A stretch of DNA of 34,892 bases from DATMRF01 sp035566435 (GTDB taxonomy: Bacteria > Verrucomicrobiota > Verrucomicrobiia > Limisphaerales > UBA8199): the NCBI GenBank assembly GCA_035566435.1, contig DATMRF010000072.1, forward strand, positions 1-34,892, written 5' to 3'. The translations under genes were made by a program, and so were the position numbers. Below the pieces are notes generated by a model. The model did not search any database and was not told the DNA's origin. It was given only the letters and a program-made list of their open reading frames with translations. Below are positions 24,949 to 32,728 of the stretch, piece by piece. Positions within the stretch are counted from its first letter, which is position 1. Every line of letters begins with the position of its first letter.

Positions 24949-26082
24949 ATGACCGCCAAACAACTTCAGGGCCTGGCTCGCAAACACGGCACCCCGCTCG
25001 TGGTGATCGATCACGATGTCATCCGGGGAAACTACGCTGCGTTTAAGAAGCATTTGCCCAAGGTCCAGGCCTACTTTGCCGTCAAAGCCAACGCTGAACC
25101 GGCCATTGTGCGCACCCTCTACGGCGCCGGCGCGAGCTTTGATGTCGCCTCCCTGCCGGAGTTCATGTTGGTCTATGCGAACATCAAGCACCTGCCGCCT
25201 AAGGAACAGCAAGACTTCATCTGGGACAAAATCATCTACGCCAACCCGACGAAACCGAAGGAGACGCTCCAGGCGCTGGACCGGTATAAACCGCTGGTCA
25301 CTTATGATAACCTCGGCGAGTTGCAAAAAATCCAGCGCTACGCCCCGCACGCCGGCGTCGTGCTGCGGCTCCGCGTCCCCAATACCGGCTCCATGGTCGA
25401 ACTCTCGTCCAAGTTCGGCTGCGACCCCGGCGAAGCGGTGGACCTGATCCTGGCGGCGTTCGAAATGGACCTGGTCGTCGAGGGCCTCAGCTTCCACGTC
25501 GGCAGCCAGTGCACGAATTTCCAGAATTTCGTCCAGGCGCTGGACGTTTCCGCGGCAGTCATGCGGGAAGCCAAATCACGCGGGCACGAAATCAAAATCC
25601 TCGACATCGGCGGCGGGTTCCCGGCGCCGTACGACCGGCACGTCAAGCCGTTCAGCGCGCTGGCGAACAAAATCAACGCCGAGATCGACCGCTTGTTTCC
25701 AAAGGACATCCAAATCCTGGCTGAACCCGGGCGGTTCCTGGTCGCGACGGCCGCCACCTCCCTGGCGCGGATTATCGGCAAAGCTGTGCGCGACAGTAAA
25801 ACCTGCTATTACATCGACGACAGCGTCTATCACACCTTCAGCGGCATTATCTTCGATCATTGCCAGTATCACCTGAAAACGTTCAAGAAAGGCAAGCAGG
25901 AGGTGTGCGCCGTTTTCGGCCAAACTTGCGATGCGCTTGATACGATTTCGCTTTCGGAAGCCCTGCCGAACCTGGAGATCGAAGACCTGGTCTATTCGGA
26001 GAACATCGGCGCTTACAGCAGCGCCTCTGCGACCTGGTTCAACGGGTTTCCGCCAGCAAAAATTGTGCACGTGAACGAGTAG
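24949..26082 (+). CDS. Type III PLP-dependent decarboxylase, ornithine/lysine decarboxylase-like
   Basis: 377-residue alanine-racemase-fold enzyme. The PLP lysine is K46 in YFAVKANAEP, the phosphate/ring His is in LSFHVGSQ, and GGGFPAP is the glycine loop. The catalytic Cys lies in FGQTCDALDT (C327), where ornithine decarboxylases have GPTCDxLD. EPGRFLVA and YSENIGAYSSASATWFNGF complete the active-site set. It should release CO2 from ornithine or lysine to make putrescine or cadaverine; which one cannot be read from these motifs. The ATG at 24949 was chosen because the 34 residues upstream are repeat-derived. It is the first gene after the repeat region and may be transcribed from there. Confidence 0.9.
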   Translation: MTAKQLQGLARKHGTPLVVIDHDVIRGNYAAFKKHLPKVQAYFAVKANAEPAIVRTLYGAGASFDVASLPEFMLVYANIKHLPPKEQQDFIWDKIIYANPTKPKETLQALDRYKPLVTYDNLGELQKIQRYAPHAGVVLRLRVPNTGSMVELSSKFGCDPGEAVDLILAAFEMDLVVEGLSFHVGSQCTNFQNFVQALDVSAAVMREAKSRGHEIKILDIGGGFPAPYDRHVKPFSALANKINAEIDRLFPKDIQILAEPGRFLVATAATSLARIIGKAVRDSKTCYYIDDSVYHTFSGIIFDHCQYHLKTFKKGKQEVCAVFGQTCDALDTISLSEALPNLEIEDLVYSENIGAYSSASATWFNGFPPAKIVHVNE

Positions 26083-26248
26083 CCGGCCTCAGTGCAGCAG
26101 GCTTGGTGCGCGATTCCGATTGTGCGGTTGATTGTTGCCGTCAGACCCACCATTGGAATCGCATGCCCCAACTGTGACTGATGGATTACGCAAAGCGGGT
26201 GAATTAGCTGGCATTCGCAAGCGGAGAGGCTTACGCTGCTATGCGCTT

Positions 26249-27514
26249 ATGGCCTGGCGCATTCATGACAGCGTAATCCGCGGGGAGATTGACAATCGCG
26301 AGCGAGGCATCGTGCGCGGCAAACTCGCTCTCGCGGGCCAACCCGAATCGGTGCTGCTGGAGTTGGAAGGCAACGCGGCCGCCGACCTCGCAGGGTGCCT
26401 GCTCACCTTCGAAAATCCTGGCGAAAAAATCCCCATGCGGGCCGACAGCCACCTGGCCGCGCTCCAGCGCGGCACGATCGGCGATCTGACGGCCTCACGC
26501 AAAGTCCGCGTTCTGGAAATGCCGGTCGCGGAGGCCTATGACCGCAAGAAAAAGGGGCTGCCCGTGCCCGAGCACATGGCCAACTCGCTTTACCTGGAGT
26601 GGTTCAGCGATTTCAACGGTCGCGTGGTCATCGAGAGCGCCGATTACAACGTCACGATCTCACCGCCCGTCTGGCGTCTCACCCCTGATGAAGAGCAACA
26701 GCGCCGGCAACAGGCCGCCGAGGGCTTTGGCGGCTTTATGCAGAAGCTGAGCAACGCTCTCGAAGCCCAGAAACACCAGCCGCCGGAGAACAAGGAATGG
26801 GACGAGTTCGATTACGAGCAGTTCATGCGCGAGTGCGATGCGCGCACCGACAAATACGCCGAACTGATGGATAAGTACATGGACTACCCCGACCGGGACC
26901 GGCTCATTGCCAAAGAGATGGGCTGGACCTGGCTGGAGGAAGCGCTTGACGCCCGGCAGCAGGAGACTGGCGAAGCCGGTAGCGCACCTGCATCCGGGGA
27001 GAAGGAGGTTGGTGGTTCGACAGATAAGAACAAAGAGTTCGACCCGCAAGCTGAGGCGTTCGACTCGACGGACGCAGGACCGCCTCTGGAGCCTGATCCG
27101 GCCACTCAAGGCGTCGATTGGGTCCGCAAAGAGGACGGCTACATTAGCCATCCGCTGGCGTTGCGGGCGCTCGAGGGCAGCGTTGCTCTCTGGAACAAAT
27201 TCGAGGAACTCGGCCTGGACAAGACCGCAGAGGATGGTCTTTGCCGGTTGCTTGGTGAATATCAAACCACCAGCGCCAAGCTCGCTGGCGCGCTCGACGG
27301 CCTTGCTTATGGGCGGGACTTGAGTGAGGGCGCCTTTATTGTCGCGTGCCTGAAGCGCGCGCTTAATCACCTCCACACCGCGCAAGCAGCGCTCGAACAG
27401 GTGAGTTTGAAGCGCCTGTTACCCGCCGAACTCCTTGACTCCACGCGCGCCGAGTTCTTTGTCCTCCGGGAGGAGATCCTCCGGCTGATGACCGAATTCC
27501 GTGGCCAGGAGTAA
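26249..27514 (+). CDS. Conserved-type hypothetical protein, 421 residues
   Basis: Begins MAWRIHDSVIRGEIDNRERG, a beta-rich N-terminal domain (to about residue 160, with RVVIESADYNVTISPPVWRL). It is followed by a charged helical stretch (EEQQRRQQAAEGFG, EWDEFDYEQFMRECDARTDKY), an acidic low-complexity linker (about 258-300) and a C-terminal helical domain (LEGSVALWNKFEELG, CLKRALNHLHTAQAALEQ). No signal, membrane helix or known domain. I recall similar proteins in this lineage but cannot name a function. A TTG at 26132 would give a longer N-terminus that looks unnatural; the ATG at 26249 is used. Confidence 0.72.
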   Translation: MAWRIHDSVIRGEIDNRERGIVRGKLALAGQPESVLLELEGNAAADLAGCLLTFENPGEKIPMRADSHLAALQRGTIGDLTASRKVRVLEMPVAEAYDRKKKGLPVPEHMANSLYLEWFSDFNGRVVIESADYNVTISPPVWRLTPDEEQQRRQQAAEGFGGFMQKLSNALEAQKHQPPENKEWDEFDYEQFMRECDARTDKYAELMDKYMDYPDRDRLIAKEMGWTWLEEALDARQQETGEAGSAPASGEKEVGGSTDKNKEFDPQAEAFDSTDAGPPLEPDPATQGVDWVRKEDGYISHPLALRALEGSVALWNKFEELGLDKTAEDGLCRLLGEYQTTSAKLAGALDGLAYGRDLSEGAFIVACLKRALNHLHTAQAALEQVSLKRLLPAELLDSTRAEFFVLREEILRLMTEFRGQE

Positions 27515-27621
27515 CCTTCGGGGGCTGGCTGAACGTTAGCCTTTTCTCCCGCCTCAGAGCCCCGAACCTGCGCTTGCAATCCATTCGCCGTCGTTCCATG
27601 CTGATCAAGCGGCTATTGCGA

Positions 27622-27641
27622 GGCGCGCCGCTATTCGCGCC
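27622..27641 (+). promoter_or_regulatory. Hairpin just upstream of the RG-rich protein start
   Basis: GGCGCG at 27622-27627 pairs with CGCGCC at 27636-27641 around an 8-base loop, ending 11 bases before the ATG at 27653. It lies next to the GTGAG ribosome-site-like sequence, so it could influence initiation. Could also be coincidence in GC-rich DNA. Confidence 0.25.
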
Positions 27642-27652
27642 TGATGTGAGTG

Positions 27653-29476
27653 ATGAGCACGTTACCTGATAACGAATTCGATCTGGAGAAGCTGTTCCTG
27701 CCCGCTTGGGCGCAGGAAGAGCCCTCTGCGGCCAAGTACGCCAAGTACGAAGGGGAAGTGGACCGTCCCGAACGCCGGGGCGACCGCCGCGGCCCTCGAC
27801 CACCTCGGAGGGACGGGCCGCCGGGACCGCGCCGTGAAGGCAACCGTCCACGCGGTGAACGCTGGGGTCCCGGCAGGCCGGAAGGCCCTGCAGCCCGGCC
27901 GGGCGGGGGCGAACGAGGTGAAAGAGGCGAGCGGGAGGAGCGAGGCGGGCGTCCTGGCTTTCGCAGAGGTGATCGTGCGGAGCGCCGCGAACCGTCGGCA
28001 CCCCTGCCGGAAATCAACGCCACACTGATACCGGAGGAAAGAGGCGTCGAATCTCTCGCGCGCCAAATCAAGATGACCGGCCGCGCGTACCCGCTCTTTG
28101 ACATCGCCCAGATGATCCTGCAGAAGCCGGAGCGCCACACCGTCACGTTCAGCATCAAAAAGAACGCCGAAGGCCAGCCGGTCCAATCGCTATTTGTCTG
28201 CGCGCTGGACGACTCGCTCTGGCTCTCCGAAGACGAGGCCGTCGCTCACGTCCTGAAAAAGCATTTCGCCACGTTTTACCAGGCCGAGAAAACTGCAACC
28301 GAACCCCCCAAGGGCAAGTACACTTTTGTCGCCCAATGCGGCATGAGCGGCGTCATCCTCGGCCCGCCGAACCATCACGATTACCAGAACCAGTTGCGCA
28401 AACTCCACAGCGAGCGCTACTCCCGCATGCCCTTCGAGGTTTACAAAGCGCGGGTCCGGATTGTGCGCGACGAGGAAGTCGTCAAGAAATGGGTCGATGA
28501 CCAGAGTTGGAAGACCGAGTATCTCTGCCTCAATATGCCGGAGCCCCTCCGCCTGGGAAACATGGAGGCGGTCGAGAAGCATTTCCGCGAAAATCACAAG
28601 GACAACATTATTAAGGCCGTCGAGACCCACCGCTTGGGTGGCGTCGCTGCTCGCAACCTGCGGAGCCACGAATTAGCGCGGTTGGTGCGCAGTGTTTGGG
28701 AAGACCAACGGCGGTTTCCCCTGCAGATTGCCACCGTGTTAAGCCAGCAGTTCGCTTCGCATGGGCTCCAGTTTTTCAAGGTCAATAAGACGTTCACGCA
28801 TGTCTCGGTCGCCCGTCCGCATTATCTGGACCTCGCACTGACACCGGTTTCCGAAGGCGTGAAGCGGATTGTCGATTTGATCAACGCGATTCCAAAGTGC
28901 ACGCGGCGCCAATTGGTCGAGGCCCTGGCACCCTCACCGGCAACGCCGGTCGTGCCCGTCACACCCGCTGAGCCGCAACCAGCGCCTGCCGAAGGGCAGC
29001 CGGCACCGTCGCCTGAGCCTGCGGGCCCCACGGCCGAACAAACCGCCGTCGTGTCCGATTTGCATTGGCTCATCCATCAGGGCCACGTCATCGAGTTTGC
29101 CAACGGCACGCTCGAGACCGCCAAGAAGCCGCTGCCGCGACCGCCAAGACCTGAGCCCAAGCCCGCCGAAAAGCCGGCCGAAGCGGTACCCGCCAGCGAA
29201 CCGGCACCTGCAAGTGAGGTGACCGGAACCACAGCGGGGACTGAGGCCGGTCCGGCCGTGGTTGTCGAAGGCGCGCCGCCCGAAGCCGCAGCCCCTGGTG
29301 AACCCGCCGCCGCGGAGGCCATCACCGATCCTGTCACTGCGTCGGAACCACCAGCCAGCGTGCCTCCAACCGACTCCGCTCCCGGCAATGGCAGCGCTGC
29401 TTCCGCCGTGTCTGAGCCCGCCCTCACAGCGGCGGCCGCAGACCCTGCGGCCGCACCGGCGCAGTCGCCGTCCTGA
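27653..29476 (+). CDS. RG-rich protein of unknown function, neighbour of the RNA helicase
   Basis: 607 residues. A short N-terminal element (FDLEKLFLPAWA) precedes a disordered Arg/Gly/Pro tract at about 37-113 (RRGDRRGPRPPRRDG and several GERGE units). A folded core follows (about 125-425: KMTGRAYPLFDIAQMILQKP, FVCALDDSLWLSEDEAVAHV, FVAQCGMSGVILGPPNHHDY, LYLCLN-type strands). A small winged-helix-like patch reads DLHWLIHQGHVIEFANGTLE (about 469-488). The end (493-607) is Pro/Ala-rich. RG tracts often bind RNA; this, plus the DEAD-box gene 49 bases downstream, suggests an RNA role, which is inference. No enzyme motif is seen. A GTG at 27650 is an alternative start. Confidence 0.78.
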   Translation: MSTLPDNEFDLEKLFLPAWAQEEPSAAKYAKYEGEVDRPERRGDRRGPRPPRRDGPPGPRREGNRPRGERWGPGRPEGPAARPGGGERGERGEREERGGRPGFRRGDRAERREPSAPLPEINATLIPEERGVESLARQIKMTGRAYPLFDIAQMILQKPERHTVTFSIKKNAEGQPVQSLFVCALDDSLWLSEDEAVAHVLKKHFATFYQAEKTATEPPKGKYTFVAQCGMSGVILGPPNHHDYQNQLRKLHSERYSRMPFEVYKARVRIVRDEEVVKKWVDDQSWKTEYLCLNMPEPLRLGNMEAVEKHFRENHKDNIIKAVETHRLGGVAARNLRSHELARLVRSVWEDQRRFPLQIATVLSQQFASHGLQFFKVNKTFTHVSVARPHYLDLALTPVSEGVKRIVDLINAIPKCTRRQLVEALAPSPATPVVPVTPAEPQPAPAEGQPAPSPEPAGPTAEQTAVVSDLHWLIHQGHVIEFANGTLETAKKPLPRPPRPEPKPAEKPAEAVPASEPAPASEVTGTTAGTEAGPAVVVEGAPPEAAAPGEPAAAEAITDPVTASEPPASVPPTDSAPGNGSAASAVSEPALTAAAADPAAAPAQSPS

Positions 29477-29525
29477 GTCGAATCCCGAAGCTTTCCTTTG
29501 CCGCCAAGGCTGTTATCCTGCCCTT

Positions 29526-30758
29526 ATGCCATTTACCAAGTTTGGCCTTTCCAGCGCGGTGCTCGACGGAGTGAAGGCCATGGGCTACGTCGAACCGACT
29601 CCCATTCAGCTTCGAGCCATACCTTTGATCCTGTCCGGCCAGGATGTGATCGGTAGCGCCCAAACCGGCACGGGTAAGACCGCCGCCTTTGCTTTACCGA
29701 TCCTGTCGAAGCTCGGGAAGCACGAGCCTCAGCCGCGCGTGTTGATCCTCGAACCGACCCGCGAGTTGGCCGCGCAGGTGGAAACCGCCGTGCGGGATTT
29801 CGCCCGGTTTACCGATTTGAGTGTCGCCGTGGTGTTTGGGGGCGTTGGCTACGGCCAACAACGGGAGGCCCTCCACAAAGGAGTGGATGTGCTCGTGGCC
29901 ACCCCGGGCCGCCTGCTCGACCTGCTGCAGCAGGGCGCTTGCCGGCTGGACCGTGTTAGATTCCTGGTTCTCGACGAAGCGGACCGCATGCTCGACATGG
30001 GTTTCCTTCCAGACGTGCGCCGTATCCTCCAGAAGTGTCCCCGCGAACGTCACACCTCGCTCTTTTCCGCCACGGTTCCGCCGGAGATTGAAACGCTGGT
30101 TCAGTGGGCGATGCGCCACCCGCAAACCATCGAAATCGGCGCGCGCCGCACCCCCAAAGACACGGTCAAGCATGTCATCTATCCGGTCGCGGAGGCTCAG
30201 AAAACTGACCTGTTGCTCGAATTGCTCCGGCGTGTAAACTACGACTCAGTAATCGTCTTTTGCCGCACAAAGTACGGGGCCGACCGAGTGGCGCATCTGC
30301 TCAAACGGAACAACCATTCGGTGGCGGTGCTCCATTCCAACCGCACCCAACGCGAACGCGAGCAGGCCTTGCGCGGCTTCCGCGACGGCCGTTTCGAGGT
30401 GCTCGTCGCCACCGACATCGCCGCCCGGGGACTGGACATCGCCGACGTCAGCCATGTCGTCAACTATGACGTCCCGCAGCACCCCGAGGATTACATTCAT
30501 CGCATCGGCCGCACGGGCCGGATGGAAGCCAGCGGCGACGCTTTTACTCTGATGGTTGCGGAGGATGCGCGCCATGTGCAGGCCATCGAGCGGTTCATCA
30601 GCCAGAAGATCGCGCGAGTGAAACTCGAGAATTTCGAATACCGCTACACCGCGCTTTTCGAAGCGGGCAAACCCGGCCAGCCCGCAGGCGCACCTCGCAT
30701 CACCGGCGCTCGCATCCGGGGCGGTTACTTCTTTGGACCCGCCCGTCGCAGGCGCTGA
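29526..30758 (+). CDS. DEAD-box ATP-dependent RNA helicase (RhlE-like)
   Basis: 410 residues with all helicase motifs: Q motif PTPIQLRAIPL (25-35), motif I AQTGTGKT (45-52), Ia PTRELAAQ (77-84), Ib TPGR (126-129), II DEAD (150-153), III SAT (181-183), V ATDIAARGLDI (295-305) and VI HRIGRTGR (325-332). The tail is short and basic (RIRGGYFFGPARRRR), like RhlE-type enzymes. It unwinds short RNA duplexes using ATP, with likely roles in ribosome assembly, RNA decay or cold growth. It lies downstream of the RG-rich protein and could share its transcript. Confidence 0.95.
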   Translation: MPFTKFGLSSAVLDGVKAMGYVEPTPIQLRAIPLILSGQDVIGSAQTGTGKTAAFALPILSKLGKHEPQPRVLILEPTRELAAQVETAVRDFARFTDLSVAVVFGGVGYGQQREALHKGVDVLVATPGRLLDLLQQGACRLDRVRFLVLDEADRMLDMGFLPDVRRILQKCPRERHTSLFSATVPPEIETLVQWAMRHPQTIEIGARRTPKDTVKHVIYPVAEAQKTDLLLELLRRVNYDSVIVFCRTKYGADRVAHLLKRNNHSVAVLHSNRTQREREQALRGFRDGRFEVLVATDIAARGLDIADVSHVVNYDVPQHPEDYIHRIGRTGRMEASGDAFTLMVAEDARHVQAIERFISQKIARVKLENFEYRYTALFEAGKPGQPAGAPRITGARIRGGYFFGPARRRR

Positions 30759-30773
30759 GGGGGCGGGAGACGT

Positions 30774-30829
30774 TGGAACGTAACACGGTTAAAACGTGAA
30801 ACGTGATGCGTGACGCCTGAAATGATCAG
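30774..30829. repeat. Heptamer-phased repeat between helicase and aat
   Basis: In phase: TGGAACG, TAACACG, GTTAAAA, CGTGAAA, CGTGATG, CGTGACG, CCTGAAA, TGATCAG. The pattern may continue weakly into the 3' end of aat (CGTTTTA, ACATTCC, AGCGTTT around 30852-30872). It fills the whole gap between the convergent genes. Confidence 0.7.
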
Positions 30830-30855
30830 TCTGGCCAGTCATCTTGTTCGTCGTT

Positions 30856-31539
30856 TTAACATTCCAGCGTTTTAGCGCCTCCTCCAAAAACACACGGTTT
30901 CGCCGTCGCCGATGCCAGACGTTCCAGATACTCGCTTCGCGAAATATTGGCCCCGCCCAGTTGGGCCGTGATCGGGGTCAGAATCTGGACATCGAAAAGC
31001 CCAAAACCTTGCCGGCGCAGATGTGCGTTCAGATGAAACAGAGCCACTTTCGACGCGTCACTTACCCGATGAAACATGGACTCCCCAGCGAAGAAGCCGC
31101 CGATGGCCACGCCATAGATTCCGCCGGCGAGTTGCTCTTCGTCCCAGCATTCCACGCTGTGGGCGTGGCCTCGCACCTGCATTTGCGTGTAGGCTTCGAG
31201 GAATTCCTGCGTGATCCAGGTGCTGCGCCGCCCCGGGGCCGGCGCAGCGCAACCCTCCATCACATTCCGAAACGCCTGGTCGATGGTCACGCGGAATCGC
31301 CCTTGCCGGATGACACGAGCGAGACTGCGGGAGACATGAAAGCGGTCGAGCTCGAAAATGCCTCGCGGGTCGGGTGACCACCACGTTACTGGGCTGGCAG
31401 TCCAGGGAAAGATCCCGCTGCGATACGCCAGCAGAAGGCGCGGCACCGACAAGTCGCCGCCCACCGCCACGAGGCCCTCGGCATCCGCGTGCCGGGGGTC
31501 GGGGAATCGCAACTTCTGGTCCAGTATGACGACAGGCAT
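30856..31539 (-). CDS. aat: Leucyl/phenylalanyl-tRNA--protein transferase
   Basis: Transfers Leu or Phe from aminoacyl-tRNA to proteins with N-terminal Lys or Arg, creating an N-degron. Key stretches are LVAVGGDLSVPRLL (23-36), the hallmark SGIFPW (41-46) and WWSPDPRGIFELD, then TWITQEFLEAY, HSVECWDEEQLAGGIYG and GGFFAGESMF. The length is 227 residues from the ATG at 31539; the longer frame upstream is low quality. The C-terminus (about FGGGAKTLEC) runs into repeat-like DNA. It lies 50 bases downstream of the DUF2017 gene and clpS, in one probable operon for the N-end rule. Confidence 0.95.
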   Translation of the reverse strand: MPVVILDQKLRFPDPRHADAEGLVAVGGDLSVPRLLLAYRSGIFPWTASPVTWWSPDPRGIFELDRFHVSRSLARVIRQGRFRVTIDQAFRNVMEGCAAPAPGRRSTWITQEFLEAYTQMQVRGHAHSVECWDEEQLAGGIYGVAIGGFFAGESMFHRVSDASKVALFHLNAHLRRQGFGLFDVQILTPITAQLGGANISRSEYLERLASATAKPCVFGGGAKTLEC

Positions 31540-31589
31540 TTTTTGGCTCGAGTGCGTGAACCTTCTGACGCCGCTGCGTTTTTCACGCT

Positions 31590-32069
31590 TTAACCTTCCC
31601 CGGCTGCCCGCCGCCCCTCCACCTCTTCGAGAAACCCCATCTGGAAGGAGCCAGCCACTTCCATCGCCCATATGTGTGGCGCAGTTCTTTCGTTCACCGA
31701 CTCGATGCGGTGCTCAGGCGAGCCGAGGATGACCCAACTACCGACGCGGATGTCATTGAGCACCTGCAGCAGCCACTCGAGTTCGCCAGGAGAGAGTGAG
31801 AGTTGAAAGCCCGCTGCGTTCGCCGCCAGGCGCCCGGGAGCGGCCAAAAACACAGCCAGGCGCTTCTTGTTTTCGGCTCGCTGGTCGGCCAGCGCTTCGT
31901 CCAGGAGCTTCTGGCTCGCCTCGGCATCCGGCAATCCAGTTGATTTCGTCAACCTTTGGTAGGCGGAAGGGATGCATGGATAAAACTTGAGCACGGTCTT
32001 TAGCCGGTCCATTTCCCGCTTGCGGAACTGGAACCAGAACCGCTTCGCCGAAGCCCGCACGAGTTTCAT
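31590..32069 (-). CDS. DUF2017 family protein
   Basis: 159 residues, all-helical, soluble, DUF2017. The sequence runs MKLVRASAKRFWFQFRKREMD, then LKFYPCIPSAYQRL, a Leu-rich helical core, ELEWLLQVLNDIRVGSWVILG and ending MEVAGSFQMGFLEEVEG. DUF2017 genes characteristically sit beside clpS in several phyla. The ATG overlaps the clpS stop as ATGA (32069-32066), a sign of coupling. Function is unknown; a role with the ClpS adaptor is inferred from this conserved adjacency. Confidence 0.87.
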   Translation of the reverse strand: MKLVRASAKRFWFQFRKREMDRLKTVLKFYPCIPSAYQRLTKSTGLPDAEASQKLLDEALADQRAENKKRLAVFLAAPGRLAANAAGFQLSLSPGELEWLLQVLNDIRVGSWVILGSPEHRIESVNERTAPHIWAMEVAGSFQMGFLEEVEGRRAAGEG

Positions 32070-32374
32070 TCGTCGCGCTCCATGGTCGCGTGCAAACTGT
32101 ACTTCTGTAGTTGGTGAACGTAATGCTCGGCCTTTTCGAGACTTTCGCGCGCCAGCACGCTTTTGCCCTGTTCATGGACCTGGAGCATGTGGAATTCCGC
32201 CTTTTTCCGCGGCCACCCAAAGACGATTTGGAAAACGTGCGTAACGTAATCCATGAAGTTGACGGGGTCGTTCCAGCAAATCACCAAAAATCCCGGCTCC
32301 AGCCCGGACCGAGGCTGCTCCTCCTGGTCCGGCACCACGGCCGGCAGTCGTTCCGGTGTAACTGTCTCCACCAT
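32066..32374 (-). CDS. clpS: ATP-dependent Clp protease adaptor ClpS
   Basis: 102-residue adaptor that binds N-degrons and delivers them to ClpA(P). The N-degron pocket shows as CWNDPVNFMDYVTHVF (33-48) with N35 and D36, and H67 in LQVHEQGKS; the position after the Asp is Pro, a variant found in other phyla. The disordered N-terminal tail is about 25 residues. It overlaps DUF2017 and heads the clpS-DUF2017-aat set. Confidence 0.93.
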   Translation of the reverse strand: MVETVTPERLPAVVPDQEEQPRSGLEPGFLVICWNDPVNFMDYVTHVFQIVFGWPRKKAEFHMLQVHEQGKSVLARESLEKAEHYVHQLQKYSLHATMERDE

Positions 32375-32728
32375 AGCAACAGATTAAGGAGTGAACCAGC
32401 CCTTGTCGAGCGTCGGCAACCCCCAGGCGAGCATGGGGCCGGGATCCCAATCTCGCGAGTCCCGCCAGGCGTTTGGCTCCCTCGCCCACCTTATTGGACC
32501 GCACGCGCCAAGCCGAATAAAACCCGGCGCCGATTCACGGAATTCGTGTCTGGCAATGTCAGCTTACGCCCTTCCGTAATGCCCGGCGCGATACCCGATC
32601 GCTTCTCGGCCCCAAGTAGGGCGTGATCAAAGAGTTGTGACAAGGTCGCGCGCAAGGCTTCTGATGAAAGTCTGAACATTTGGGGGTGCATTCCGTCCAA
32701 CCTGTGCTATTCTGTAAGCGCTTTAAAC
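32375..32728. other. Divergent intergenic region before the S41 protease
   Basis: About 350 bases between clpS and the protease gene on opposite strands, containing promoters for both. TATTCT at 32708-32713 is a possible -10 for the protease, with no good -35 in place. Frames crossing the region look like shadows. No tRNA or other RNA shape was recognised. Confidence 0.4.

Noticed and set aside
32440..32560. Possible tRNA in the clpS-protease gap
   Set aside because: No consistent acceptor, anticodon and T-arm pairing could be drawn on either strand.
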